64,000 nucleotides of DNA, from assembly GCA_902806565.1 (NCBI GenBank), contig CADCXA010000058.1, positions 1-64,000 on the forward strand, written 5' to 3'. The position numbers and the translations under genes are program-made. Origin of the DNA: Hypoxylon rubiginosum (lineage: Eukaryota > Ascomycota > Sordariomycetes > Xylariales > Hypoxylaceae). Below the pieces are notes generated by a model. It was not told the origin of the DNA and made no database searches. It saw only the letters and a program-made list of their open reading frames with translations. Shown piece by piece: positions 1-11,430 of the stretch; positions within the stretch are counted from its first letter, which is position 1, and each line of letters starts with the position of its first letter.

Positions 1-211
1 CCCCTAACCCTAACCCTAACCCTAACCCTAACCCTAACCCTAACCCTAACCCTAACCCTAACCCTAACCCTAACCCTAACCCTAACCCTAACCCTAACCC
101 TAACCCTAACCCTAACCCTAACCCTAACCCTAACCCTAACCCTAACCCTAACCCTAACCCTAACCCTAACCCTAACCCTAACCCTAACCCTAACCCTAAC
201 CCTAACCCTAA
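1..211. repeat. Telomere, CCCTAA array
   Basis: About 35 uninterrupted CCCTAA units (TTAGGG on the other strand) begin at the first base, so the window starts at a chromosome end with the telomere on the left. The array stops abruptly before TGCAACCCCC at about 212. TTAGGG is the usual telomere repeat of filamentous ascomycetes. Confidence 0.98.
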
Positions 212-1058
212 TGCAACCCCCTCGCTTACATACGAGGCTCCTCGCGGCATGGATTGTGAACGATTGACCAGTTCGCTGGATGAGATTTACCGGGTTTGGT
301 GATAGCTACGAAACTCCACAGAAAATGCCTAGGATGACGGGCGCAACTTACCACGCCACTTCAGGCAGTCCCGGTGAGTAGTAGCAGTGGTGCTTTGACC
401 ATCTTCGCAATGGCGCGACCAAAGCAAGTCGTCGCGGGTACCTCGGACTCAGTATACCTCTGGCGGCGCAAGGAGCTGAATGAGAACAAAGCGAATTAGC
501 GAGTGGGTAGACACGTAGCAAGCATTCCAGCTTCGTGGTGATTGCAGGAAGCCATGACACTAATCACTGGTTGGCGTGGATGACTGGTTTGCGGACATGC
601 TCCCAGCTGCTAACTTACAGTCTATGGGATTCTGGTTTCTGGTCTCGTTGCTTGACTCTGGTCCTCGCTGCTTGACGGACTCGGCGTAGAAGGCCAGTGC
701 CTTTCCGAGAATCGTAATGCTGGACGCGTTCGGCTCAAAGACTTGGTGGTCATGGTGGTCGGTCAGGGATCAGGACATAGCACACAGTCAGACAGATCCA
801 CGGACCACTCTCCGGCGCGGCGTGCTATCTATTAGGCACGTCCGCGGGTGGCTAGGTAGCCCAAGAGGATGCCCGCCGGCGCCAAGTACCTGCTGAATTT
901 ATACGAACAGTACGATATGCTGGTTATACAGGTCGCCACCAACCAAGATTACGAGGTCCTACCTTGGTCAGAGACCGCCCACAGGGTCTCTTAGTGTCTT
1001 GTAAAGCTGCGGGGTATCGTAGGGGGATTTCCCGGCTCTCCCTCTTGATATGTGGCCT
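212..1058. other. Gene-free subtelomere next to telomere
   Basis: I see no credible gene. The stretch around 250-310 resembles 1345-1400: both carry a TGGATT...GATTGACC...GATGAG.TNTACC series at the same spacing. The stretch 940-1050 resembles 6560-6700. Reading frames here are short and open on both strands, as expected of decayed repeats. Confidence 0.6.
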
Positions 1059-1254
1059 GCGAGCAGAACATCCTGATCCTCACCAAATCTGGGAGCAGAC
1101 TCTTCTGCCCGCAGAACCTCACCTAAGCCCTTTGTTCTGCTCGGAGTATATTTCAAGAAATTAAATGCGAGCAGAACAAGAGATTCGCACAATATTCTAC
1201 GTGCAGAAGAGTCTGCCCGCAAGTCCCCACCAAAATGGGCTGTTCTGCTCGCAG
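1059..1254. repeat. Subtelomeric palindromic element, copy A (double)
   Basis: Two units lie in inverted orientation. Each is bounded by GCGAGCAGAACA and TGTTCTGCTCG(C). The first has the inner palindrome GCAGACTCTTCTGCCCGC, the second its inverse GCAGAAGAGTCTGCCC. The units meet at an AT-rich joint (TATATTTCAAGAAATTAAAT). About 110 bp upstream of the core is shared with copy F. Confidence 0.85.
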
Positions 1255-2689
1255 GTGTATTTTAAAGATTACCGGCGACGGCGACGTCTATATAACTCGA
1301 GACTTTCCCTACGCACCGGTCTGCAAAATCTGAACCGCCTCACATAGATTTAGGCTCATTATAGGATGGATTTCCAATCAATTGACCGGCTCACTAGATG
1401 AGGTCTACCACCACGCAGGAGAACTTCGCGAAAAGGCCAACGCATCAACGACGGCAGCACCACAGCCGCGAAATATACCTCGAGCGTCGTCGACCTCGGA
1501 GTCTGCGCCGGTGGAATCCCTCGAAGGCGAGAACAGCCGGGGGTGAGCACGCAACCCTTCCAGCTTCGCTAGGTTCATCAGAGTTGCACCGATTTGTGTA
1601 GACGGCCATAGACCTGTTCTCCACATGGCTCCTGTAGGAACCAGCCGGACATTCATGACGAGGCTTGCCGCGCTGATTCCGGGACTTTCGCATGGAGGTC
1701 TTGAGAGTCCGTATCGCAAAGTGCCGGCATCTCCGTGCTGCTACTTGGCTCGCGATGATCTCGGGCAAAGCTCTGGCAAAGCAGACACGACATACACGGT
1801 GCTTCTGTGCTGTCCCGTAGACACGTGGGTAGGGCGAGATAGCTTACTGCCAACTCCCAACTTGCCTAGCACCCTTACGAAAAACACGATACGCAGGTCA
1901 ACCGAGGTCCCACCCTAGTCAGATCACCGACCCGTACAAGGCCCACTGCCTAGAGCCGAACGGGTAGGGTTGCTTGGGAGCCAAGAGCTCTTGGATTCTG
2001 GGGTCCCGAATACGAGCCCGCGTCTTCTCACCAAAACTTGTACGCTTCGTGACTCCATACCTACTGAACAGCGTTTCCGTATAGGAACCGAGCCAGTGGC
2101 AATATTCCTAACGCACCTAACGCCTAGAATTTTGCCAACTCCGATAGCAATAGCAGCGGCGACTCGACCTACAATGTCATTCAGCGCTTTCGATCCAACC
2201 TGAGTACACAGCCTACCCAGCCCACCGAAGAATACGTTCACGTCCAACGCACCCAATCCCAACGCACAATCTGCCCAGCCCGCCAATCCAATGGCAGCGA
2301 CCAATATCAAGAACCACATAGGCCAAGAGGAAAGTCACAGCCAGAAGTCGCTTTCCATAGGGCCTCGTGGCCAGACGCTCGGCCTCGGCCTCGAAAACAT
2401 TTCTCGAGGAAGTTGAAATCGAATCCAAAGTGCCCTTCGGCACGGCTCTCAAAGCACTTCCCGACCGCCTTGTTGATGGACGCGGCATTCCTGATGGACA
2501 GACGAGCAGCCCTCTATTCATAGTACTAGCTCTCTACAGGATGGCACCGGATCCGAAAACGACGGCTACAAGGTGCGAGCAGGCAGATCGGGGGCTTGGT
2601 ATTTAACACTTATAAGACCTGTAGGTATGCCGCGATGCTGCTAGATATCATGGGGATGTTTCCCGGCTCGTTTCCTTGATATATAACCT
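1255..2689. other. Gene-free subtelomere between copies A and B
   Basis: Diverged repeats only. 1890-1930 resembles 945-985. 2535-2600 (GCACCGGATCCGAAAACGAC, then AAGGTGCGAGCAG) resembles 10935-10980. Several reading frames above 60 codons exist on both strands, but none shows a recognisable domain or a clean start context. Confidence 0.55.
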
Positions 2690-2776
2690 GCGAGCAGAAC
2701 GTTCCATTTCTCCCCAAATCTGGGTGCAGACTCTTCTGCCCGCGGGTCCCCACCCAAATCAATTGTTCTGCTCGCA
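2690..2776. repeat. Subtelomeric palindromic element, copy B (single)
   Basis: A single unit runs from GCGAGCAGAACG to TTGTTCTGCTCGCAAG with the inner palindrome GCAGACTCTTCTGCCCGC. It is followed by TATTTTGGATATCGCCGGCG and GACAATGAGGTCCAAATGAC, a flank shared with copies C and G. Confidence 0.85.
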
Positions 2777-3069
2777 AGTTTATTTTGGATATCGCCGGCG
2801 ACAATGAGGTCCAAATGACTTGAGATTTTACCAATGCACCATTCTATGACCATATAGCTTAGGCTATGAAGTAATCAACCAACGCATTAAAGACAGGCCT
2901 TGCGTTCCAGTCTGCTCCGACCAAAGTGCAATGATAACTTCAGCGTCGCGCAATGTGGTGAGAGGAACTTTCGCGCTCTATACCATACTGACTGACCTGT
3001 TTAGCTATTCAGTCTACAGCTGCTGAATAGCAGAGACATTTCCCGGCCCGTTTCATTGATATATAACCT

Positions 3070-3157
3070 GCGAGCAGAACATGCTATTCTCCACCAGACT
3101 TGGGTGCAGACTCTTCTGCCCGCTGGTCCCCACCTAAATTGATTGCTCTGCTCGCAG
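3070..3157. repeat. Subtelomeric palindromic element, copy C (single)
   Basis: Single unit about 290 bp after copy B and the copy most similar to it, including the upstream TTTCCCGGCCCGTTTC and the downstream GATATCGCCGGCGATAATG. The right arm reads TGCTCTGCTCGCAG, one change from the consensus TGTTCTGCTCGCAG. Confidence 0.85.
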
Positions 3158-3458
3158 GTCTATTTTGGATATCGCCGGCGATAATGAGGTCCAAATGACC
3201 TGAGACTTTACCTGTGTATCGTCCTATGACCATAGAGCCTATGGTATGAAGCAATTAGCCAACGCATCAAAAACAGGCCTTGCGCTCCAATCCGCTCCGA
3301 CCAAAGTGCAATGAAGACTCCAGCGTCGCGCAACGTGGTGAGAGGAAGCCCAATAGGCGACGACCCATTTTCGCCCTATATACCATACTGACTGACCTAT
3401 TCAATCTACGGCTAAGCAGCAGGGACATCTCCCGGCCCGTTTCCTTGGTATAAAACCT

Positions 3459-3546
3459 GCGGGCAGAACATCTCATTCCTCACCAAATCTGCGGGCAGAA
3501 GGATCTGCTCGCAGACCCCCACCAAAATTGGTCGTTCTGCTCGCAG
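3459..3546. repeat. Subtelomeric palindromic element, copy D (single)
   Basis: Single unit with the left arm altered to GCGGGCAGAACA and the inner palindrome reading GGGCAGAAGGATCTGCTCGC. The downstream flank (CAATATTTCTAGCGACAGGAAGG) is shared with copies E and H rather than with B, C and G, so at least two subfamilies exist. Confidence 0.8.
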
Positions 3547-4090
3547 GTCTATTTTCAATATTTCTAGCGACAGGAAGGTCTGTAAGACTTCAAACGTTCC
3601 CCTGCGCTCCGGATATCATTTGTTAATCGTCGACTATCCATTAAATTCATATTGCATGAAATATTGCTTCTTGCCTCTAGTCGTTCTCTCGTCAATACGA
3701 GCCCGCGGATGATCCTGTGCACGGCACGAATCGGACGAATTGACGGTAGCTGTCTTCCGCATGTGTCTATTGGTGCTGGCTCCAATTCGTCAATGGAAAT
3801 GAAATCGTGGATCCTGCGTTGTACTTGAGGTTAAGCTGGTAAGCCATTATGCCGATACGCTCAATGCGAAAGGGGGGAATCAGCTAGTCTTGCTTGACGG
3901 ATTCGGTTCGCCGCTAGATCCGGGACTCACACTGGAATTCTCTGAATGCTGCTTGCAAGATCAGAGCGCAAAGACTCTGGTAGCTAGTGGGGACACGCAC
4001 GCCTCTGGCACCCTTATGGTTCCTGAGTCCCGCCCTAGTTAACTCATGCTCCGGATCTTGCCTTTAGCTGAGCTTGAAGATAAAATTCAG

Positions 4091-4155
4091 TTGCCCACTG
4101 CTGGGTTCGAACCAGCTGGTTTCTCAATATGAGAACTCCCTCCAGGTGCTTAATT
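4091..4155 (-). repeat. tRNA-like element, copy 1 (diverged)
   Basis: On the minus strand it carries a B-box-like GGTTCGAACCC and the 3' stem GCAGTGGGC. The A-box end (AGCACCTGGAGGGAG) is decayed. The middle holds a small hairpin (TTCTCATATTGAGAA) in place of a normal anticodon arm. It aligns with copies 2-5. Confidence 0.5.
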
Positions 4156-4742
4156 TCGGAAAGTCAAAGTTACGTCCGCTAGTATCAAACCTACCGTATG
4201 CGGTATCTATTAAGCTTCCTTCTGTCTTGGTCTCGTACGGTATGCCGTGTGCTAGCTCCTGGCGGGGCGGCTCTAGATCCGACGATAGCTGCCTTACTCA
4301 CAGTCCAGATAAGGTGCAAGCAAATTGAGAGTAGGTCATGTATGGGGATCACCAGATTGTGACTTGGCGTATCCAGCATCCATAGTGCCAGTGGGTTTTG
4401 ATATCGGCCATGTATGGGTACTAAACCTGACCGAGCTAGCCATGTTGTGGGCTGGACCCAGGTTGGTGCTCTTCGTTCTCGTAGTACGCGGCGTGGGTGC
4501 GATATAGTGACCCGGCGTATGACTGGAGCGACCCGGAGGTCCTTACGAAACCAGGGCCGAGGCGAGTATCTAGGATATCCGGTGAGTTCGTCGGGTTGCG
4601 CAAGTGTAGATGATTCAACGGCGCGGGAAAGTCGTGACCTGAGGAGGCTTCCTTATACCAGCGGAGCTTCATGAAAGCCTATAGTGGCATGGAAAGCAAT
4701 GACTAGACGGTTTGCGCTACACAAAGGCAAAAGAATTCGGGC

Positions 4743-4812
4743 TACCACTGCTGGATTCGAACCAACTGGTTTCTTGAACCTTCCAGGTGTTTAGCCACTA
4801 CACCAAGTGGTA
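4743..4812 (-). repeat. tRNA-like element, copy 2 (best preserved)
   Basis: Read on the minus strand, TACCACT at the start pairs perfectly with AGTGGTA at the end, giving a 7-bp acceptor-like stem. GGTGTAGTGGCTAAACACC looks like a D arm with an A box. GTTGGTTCGAATCCAGC forms a 5-bp T arm with a B box. Only about 19 nt lie between the two arms, too few for a full anticodon arm plus variable loop, so this is tRNA-like rather than a working tRNA gene. Its 3' flank (TTTTGCCTTTGTGTAGCGCA on the minus strand) recurs at copies 3 and 5, so the repeat unit is longer than the tRNA part, as in tRNA-derived SINEs. Confidence 0.6.
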
Positions 4813-5416
4813 TTGATTGGCCCAGGCGCTCGCATAATCTTGATTTTCAAGGGCCCAAGACTGCTTTAGTAAGCTCGCGAGTCTGGAGCATGGAATCCGC
4901 ATCCTTCGCCCCTTTTTAAACTTCTCCAAATCGTGTCTGTGTTAGCCCTCGTCATTTGAGTAGGGATACGGACCTGTTGATCACCTCTAAGGCCCATATA
5001 AGAGTCACGGAGTCCATATGGCCAGAATAGGAGGCCACGGGTTATGGACACTGGACTTTGGACTTGAACGTGAACGACGGGAGCGACTCGAGCAACTCGA
5101 GGGTCTTCGGTGAACGCGGCGCGGACATCGCATGAATAATATGGTCATGTGAATACAATCCCGCTCGTAAGAGTCCGTCAAAGTAGGCCCGCTGGGATGG
5201 ATCCTCGTAGACTGCTGGTTATCGTAGAATCTACACACGTAGCTATTGACCTATGTCCGAACCAGCACGGATCCGACATTGCGAGATTCAGCCAGCACTA
5301 TCAGCCTACGCGCCCAAGCTTAATGGCCTTCATCTACCGAGTATTCGCCTGTGAGTATGCGGCAATGCTGAGTACTGTAGAGGCGTTTCCCAGCTCGCTT
5401 TGTTACTATATAGACT

Positions 5417-5608
5417 GCGAGCAGAACATATTGCTTTCCACTAGAACCGTGTGCAGACTCTGCTCGCGGGTTACTAGGGATCTAGGATGTTCTGCTCGTT
5501 GTATATTTCTGAAAATTAAGTGCGGGCAGAACGAAGGAGCCTTGGGCAAACCTGCGGGCAGAAGAGTCTGCCCACATATTAAGTGGGGAAATGGCTGTTC
5601 TGCTCGCA
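5417..5608. repeat. Subtelomeric palindromic element, copy E (double)
   Basis: Two inverted units: GCGAGCAGAACA ... TGTTCTGCTCGT, then a joint TATATTTCTGAAAATTAAGT, then GCGGGCAGAACG ... TGTTCTGCTCGC. The inner palindrome of the first unit has a shortened centre (GCAGACTCTGCTCGC). Confidence 0.85.
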
Positions 5609-6703
5609 AAAGTATTTTGAATATTTCCAGCGACAGGAAGGTCGACATGACTAGAGACCTTGCTCGCGTCAAAGCGTAGCCGGCGTGCTTTCTATACCCT
5701 GCCGGCTTGGACCATCAGGGAATATTTCCTATATCAAAACTAGCTGGCGCATGTAGTCATAGTCATATACTGTAGATACAGCCTGCTCCCACGATGCTCC
5801 TGTGCTTCCTCGGGATCTGGCGTGGTGCTTGAGATCGTTACGTCTACGATTCGGACCTTGGGAGTCATCGTCATATGTAGCTGGCCCCGGGATATTAAGC
5901 TCGTGGCCGAGTGAAACGTGAAACATTGCCATTGCGAACGAGCTCGTTAAGTTCGCGACCAGTTTCGTGACCGGATCATCGTGGGGGATATCCATGATGC
6001 TCGTAGACGCAATGGGGTCCGTTCGCTTTAGGTCTACGATCGCCTGGCCTTGCGTAACTCGGTGGACAACTAACCTGGGTGGCTTCACAAGATCCAGACC
6101 AGAATACGTTCAAGTTCCGCATTACATGCCGTAACTTCAGTCCCCCAACGCAATCCCGAGAAGCCAGCTTCATTAACCGGCATGTATAACCTTCCAGCCG
6201 AGCACTTGCGCGATCATAATTCCAATTCTAGATCCGAGAGGGCGAGCCCTGCGCGTCGTCGCACAGGTGTGTGAAATGGATAGCTAAGGGCTGCTAGTCA
6301 ACCTGTGGTAATTTAAAACTCGAAAAGCAACCTGTACATGGAACGTTACTAGGAACTTGAGCCCTTGGCCCTTACGTGTGAGTTGCTAGCGACCCTTTGT
6401 GGGACCATAGACTTGCCCATAAAGGAGTAACTCATCTGTGATCGTATGGTTATGACCGGTGCTGGAACAATGCCCTGGATGTCCTCAGAGGTGACGCAAT
6501 AAGGCTGGGGTATCAGGGGTGGCCGTGGCAAGTGCCCTGATACTGTCCCGAATAGCACTATACAGGTTATATACAAGTCATCACCAACGAAGACCACAAG
6601 GTCCTGCCTTGGTCAGAAGACACCTACAGGTTCTCTCAGTATCGTGTAAGGCTGTTGGGTATCGCAGGGACGTTTCCCGGCTCGCGTTCGTGCTATATAG
6701 CCA
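5609..6703. other. Gene-free subtelomere between copies E and F
   Basis: I see no gene. 6560-6700 is a diverged copy of 940-1050 and runs into palindromic copy F. That extends the repeat about 130 bp upstream of its core. Confidence 0.5.
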
Positions 6704-6790
6704 GCGAGCAGAACAAGGTATTTCCCACCATATTGGTGAACAGACTCTTCTGCCCGCGATATGCCACCTAAAATGTCTGTTCTGCTCGTA
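6704..6790. repeat. Subtelomeric palindromic element, copy F (single)
   Basis: Single unit, GCGAGCAGAACA to TGTTCTGCTCGT, with the inner palindrome CAGACTCTTCTGCCCGC. The downstream flank GATATTACCAACGACGGTG is diverged. It is preceded by the long left flank shared with copy A. Confidence 0.8.
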
Positions 6791-7547
6791 GTTATATTTT
6801 AGATATTACCAACGACGGTGAGGTCTAAATGACCCCAGACCTTCCCCTGTGGATAGCTTAGGGTTCATAGATATATATGGCCGCTTTCCGAAGAGGATCT
6901 TGGGCTGTTCATGACTCTTATACCTCGCCGTCTTGGAGACTTGCTAGAACCACACAATCTTCGGGCTTTTCCCGAGTCGACAGCAGTTCTCCGGCGACAA
7001 GCCCGCTTAGCCAAGCTCTCTGAGATTGAAAGCCTTGGAGCCCGTGTCCCCATTCTCTGGTGTCTAGCTGGGGGGCTGACATTGGCGTCCTGAGTCTTGA
7101 CGGCGTCAATGTTGACATCGGCTACCTGGGGTTCTTCGACTCGAGCGTTGGCGTCAGCGGCTAGGTCTTGTTGATCGACGAGAAAGCTGTAGCGAGCCGC
7201 TAAGGGTTGCCAGAATTCCGGAACCCGTCGCGTAGTTTATGGGTTGGAGTACCCAAACCATACCAGCCTTAATCAACTTCTCCAGTTCTCGCGGCATAAC
7301 GCCAACTCCCTCGCCACTCGCCATTGATTCGTATGGCTTCTCGGTTCTTCCACTCATATGTAGGACGTACGGCATTTTGAATTCTCAGAGGTTCAGTTCA
7401 GAGAGCAATCAGGCAGTCCTCAACATCCTCGGACAAGAGCACGGGTCACGTTTTTCAACTCCTTTTAGATTCCAAGGCGACATACGGACGAAGTCTACTG
7501 CTGGACAGCAGAGACATTTCCCGGCCCGTTTCCTTGATATATAGGCT
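6791..7547. other. Gene-free subtelomere between copies F and G
   Basis: I see no gene. Reading frames of 60-101 codons overlap on both strands (6865-7118 and 7154-7544) without recognisable domains. Confidence 0.5.
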
Positions 7548-7635
7548 GCGAGCAGGACATGCTATTTCCCACCTAATCTGTGGGCAGACTCTTCTGCTCG
7601 CAATATCCCACCTATGGCGGCTGTTCTGCTCGCAG
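7548..7635. repeat. Subtelomeric palindromic element, copy G (single)
   Basis: Single unit, GCGAGCAGGACA to TGTTCTGCTCGCAG, with the inner palindrome GGGCAGACTCTTCTGCTCGC. Both flanks match copies B and C (TTTCCCGGCCCGTTTCCTTG upstream; GATATCGCCGGCGACAATGA downstream). Confidence 0.85.
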
Positions 7636-8094
7636 ACCTATTTTGGATATCGCCGGCGACAATGAGGTCCAAATGACTCGAAACCTTACCCCGAGCAGAG
7701 TACCACCGGGCTGGACATCCAGGGTGCTTACTCCGCCGTTTGAAATAGCAGAAAGGATGGGAGTTCCGAGTTGGACGTAGGATGCTTTTGTAATCGCCAG
7801 ATCCGCAACGCGGTCATAGCTGGCTCAATCGGCACGACGAGACATAGTCAATTGACTGCATGGTACTATGAGGACAAACTCAAACTCGGGGGCGGTGAGA
7901 GTCGCGGTCGCATAACTGGGAAAGTTCAGGAACACGTTTGCCTAAGCCGATAAACCAAGTGTTATGGTTGGCCATAATCCTTGGGAATAAAGCTATGAGA
8001 CCGGCAACGTGCTTCCCCATGATGCCTTGACCTCCTACGGTATATCGTTAGACAATAGAGGCTCTAATGGTATCGTATTCCTGGGATATATACT

Positions 8095-8288
8095 GCGAGC
8101 AGAACAGGGGATTTCGGAACAATCTGCGGGCAGACTCTCCTGCTCGCAGGTATTATGAGGATATGGGTCTTCTGCTCGCAGTATATATCTGAAAATTAGG
8201 TGCGAGCAGAACAGCCACTTCGCCTAAAAACCTGCGGGCAGAAGAGTCTGATCGCAGGTTGTTCCGGAAATCCCTTGTTCTGCTCGCA
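8095..8288. repeat. Subtelomeric palindromic element, copy H (double)
   Basis: Two inverted units joined by TATATATCTGAAAATTAGG. Arms are GCGAGCAGAACA / CTTCTGCTCGC and GCGAGCAGAACA / TGTTCTGCTCGC. The downstream flank (TCAATATTTCTAGCGACGAG) matches copy D. Confidence 0.85.
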
Positions 8289-10285
8289 AAGGTTTTTTCA
8301 ATATTTCTAGCGACGAGGAGGGCAGCAAAGCTCAAGATTGATGGTGGACGCATGCTACGCTTACTGGCTCTCGATGCAGCATACCAGAAGCTTGATAACT
8401 TCCACATTCCCAGCACAGTCCCCGGAGCAAGTCAGTTGCTTCACCACGCACCCTTCAACCTGTGGAATTTCACTCTACACTTCCTGATACTCACGCAACA
8501 TGCCGCCTAAAGGTGTCTAAGCAAGACGCTGCTACCCTAAGGGTGTCTGAGGCAATCTAAACTTCGCTTACCCAAGATAGAATGATACCTTCTAGACGGT
8601 GGCACCACTGGCAACCTGCTGCGTGGCTCTGTTTAATCGCAAGACGAACGCGACAGGATGTTACGGATGCTCCTGGTCCAGACGACGATTAATTGTATCC
8701 GTCGTCGTCGTCCCAGCCCAAGTGTCCAACGCGACAAACTTCCGATTCACGGATTTCTCCTTATCCACACTTATCTGCTTGCGTTCTCTTGGATCCGACC
8801 CGGAATCTTCAACCGTCGGCCCCTTATTTTATCAGGGGAAGCCAGCCCAATCGTGGCTCGAGCTGTAAAATAGGTCCGTGGACCATCGCGCTCGTCAGAG
8901 TACCTTTTTCAACCCGACTTTCTCCCTATGAGGCGGGGCTGGTCTGAGTGACCGAGTGGCCGTGTCCCACGCATCTCATCCTTTGCCTAGCAACATGCCT
9001 ATTGCCGGCGATGTAAGCTGTTATGAACAGAATATGCCGGCCGAGTGTACCTCGTAACCATTGAAGCCACGTCGTTGGCCGCTGAGAGGAAGGCCGGTTC
9101 GGAGCTGTGGATCCAATGGAAGGAATCGAAGGACCCTCGGCGGTTCAGGAGACATCCAACCCAAGACTCGTCAAAACGTTGGCAGTCGAACCCCAAGTCT
9201 GATAGGCACTTCAGTGACAGCCGACTTGGATCCTTTTTCAAGGGGGCCAGTCCAGTGAACAATAGGTTTCCCGATCTCACGCTTCGCGATTCTCTAACGC
9301 TCTGCTTAGGGCTGAAACTCATAGGCAATCTTGCCACAACGATTAGCAGCATCGGCCGGCCAACCCCCAAGACCCCAGAGACAGTCTATAGATACGCAAA
9401 TCAATTGTCAAAGTCTTAGCCCTTGTCACCCGGTTGGTCACCATATCGCCTGGATAGGGGTTACGAGTCTGATAGAACAAGGATGGCAAAGAACCTTGTC
9501 CTGTCATTTCATACACAGCCCCTTAGGTTCATGGCTCTCCGTGCAACATAGTTTCCGTTATGGCATGGTTGGACTCGAAACACGAACTTATAAAGTAGAC
9601 ACTCAGGCGTGGTTCCACCATCGTGGCTCTCGTCACAGAGGCTTTGCGCTACACAAGGGCAAGATTTAGGCTACCCACTGCTGGATTCGAACCAACCGGC
9701 TATACGAACCTTCCAGGTATTTAGCCACTATACCAAGTGGTATTGGTGTTTGTTTCGTCCACTAGGTGATGTTCAGGGACCTAAGACTACTGGCCCCCCT
9801 TAGAAAGGTGAGTATAGAGTAGGGAGCCACATATCATTAACCTCGTACGTCTGACGGCTTCTCAATACCGAGCTCGACTCTTAGGGACTGGTATCGCTAC
9901 ATCCCATAGAGCTCATCATATTCGTGACCAATGTGTCCCTGTCGTACGCCGTAAGCTTGGGGACGGGTTTGAGAGACTTGAAGCATCTTATGAACAAGTA
10001 TTGAAAGATATCCTAGAAAAGCTCGTCTCCGGGCGATCCATTCTTAACGGCTATGCTAATTTTCCTGGTCAATGGAGCCGACAAGCTGCAGTCCAGACTT
10101 CGACCTTCGACTGGAAATGTTGGATTCACCTCTAGCAGCAAACGACATATTTGACAACATACCTAGGTAGCCATACTTTGAATAGAGATCCGCCGAGCGC
10201 CAACAAGTATGGGGGGTGCACCTAAAGCATGCCAGACTCTACCGTCTACTGGACCACCGTTACGGTTAACCTCGTATTATACACT
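8289..10285. other. Gene-free subtelomere between copies H and I
   Basis: Contains tRNA-like copy 3. Frames of up to 124 codons (9045-9419) overlap similar frames on the opposite strand and show no domain. I annotate no gene. Confidence 0.5.
9672..9742 (-). repeat. tRNA-like element, copy 3
   Basis: On the minus strand: TACCACTTGGTATAGTGGC (A-box region), GGTTGGTTCGAATCCAGC (B box) and AGTGGGTAGCC at the end, which pairs with the start apart from one bulged G. The flank TTTGCGCTACACAAGGGCAA is shared with copy 2. Confidence 0.6.
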
Positions 10286-10479
10286 GCGAGCAGCACGCGC
10301 AAAACCCCACCAGATCTGCGAGCAGACTCTTCTGCTCACGGTTATTCTGAGGAAATACGTCTTCTGCTCGCACCCAAATTTCAGATCTATACTGCGAGCA
10401 GAACAAGGGGTTTGCCTAAGGAATTGTGAGCAGAAAGGTCTGCCCGCAAACTTGGTGGAGAAACAACTGTTCTGCTCGC
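10286..10479. repeat. Subtelomeric palindromic element, copy I (double)
   Basis: Two inverted units: GCGAGCAGCACG ... CTTCTGCTCGC, a joint CCAAATTTCAGATCTATACT, then GCGAGCAGAACA ... TGTTCTGCTCGC. The downstream flank GGATATTTTGGATATCGCC matches the B/C/G subfamily. This is the last copy of the subtelomeric cluster. Confidence 0.85.
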
Positions 10480-10664
10480 TTGGATATTTTGGATATCGCC
10501 AGCGACAGGGAGGAGATCAGGACTTGAGACTTTCGGTATCACGAGCTAGGTCAGTGCACCCCCGAACGGGATAGTTTAGGTAGCCATACGACCAGGACAA
10601 TGACCCATACAAGTCATTTATGTCATGCGCTTACTGATTCCGGTCCGTGACTTAATAGATTCTA

Positions 10665-10825
10665 CCCAGGTCTCACCTAGGTCTCCGTTCGAGTACCTTG
10701 ACGTGGTGACGAGCTTGGCTTAGGGCGGGAGATACTACATAAAAGTCTCTGGCTCGATACCCCTGTCGGCGAGGGATGAGAAGGATTTACGGCTTGAGAA
10801 TACGCGACTTTACCGCCGACATTGA
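10665..10825. repeat. Dispersed repeat, copy 1 (pair with 23.55 kb)
   Basis: The stretch CCCAGGTCTC ... GTTCGAGTACCTTGACGT ... GAGCTTGGCTTAGGGCGGG ... GCGAGGGATGAG ... GAATACGCGACTTTAC recurs with matching order and spacing at about 23548-23720. It is non-coding as far as I can see. Confidence 0.7.
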
Positions 10826-11359
10826 TACGCTTCTTACAAATGGCATACGTGCCCTATCGGATAGAATCCAATGTCAGGGATGTTTCACATTGATAATAGG
10901 CTATGGCGGACTCAACCTGGGCCGTACTCAAGATGGCGCCGGATCCGAAGGCTACTTACAAGGTGCGAGCAGATCCTGGGGTCAATATTCAGCACCTATG
11001 AGAATAAGCAAAGACCTGCTACCTGCTACATGCTGGTCACACCGTAGACTCTTGAATAGCTTGATGAGATCCTGATGAACTTGGCTAATTGTGAGACTGG
11101 TCCCTCGTAGACTAATATCGTGATCGTCTTCCGTATGCTCTGCATGGCTTCTGACCTGACCGCGAGCTCTGTTAAACTAGATATTCAGGTCGAGTCACGA
11201 CACGGTAGCATCCTCGGCCTATTACTTCATCAGGTCGACAGTGGGAATCTTCGCGATTCGAATATCTTGGAGATCCTCTCGTCGGCCGGCAGGTTTAGGA
11301 CGAGCCTTGATAATTGATACTGTCCGAGCTCGAGCCCCCTTCTCTCCGAGACAGGCTCA

Positions 11360-11430
11360 TCTCAACTGGATTCGAACCAGTCGGTTTCTCAAGGGAATCC
11401 CAGATGCCCAACCACTGCACCAAGTGGAAC
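11360..11430 (-). repeat. tRNA-like element, copy 4
   Basis: Minus strand: TTCCACTTGGTGCAGTGGTT (A-box region) and CTGGTTCGAATCCAG (perfect 5-bp T stem with B box). The 3' stem is changed to TTGAGATGAG and no longer pairs with the 5' end. The 5' flank is shared with copy 5. Confidence 0.5.

Larger units (their letters stand above)
3547..5416. other. Gene-free subtelomere between copies D and E
   Basis: Contains the first two tRNA-like elements (listed separately). I see no gene. Frames such as the one over 4414-4674 have no recognisable domain and overlap equally long frames on the other strand. Confidence 0.5.

Noticed and set aside
5149..5679. 176-codon plus-strand frame in the subtelomere
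   Set aside because: It runs straight through palindromic copy E; its second half is just translated repeat, and there is no domain.
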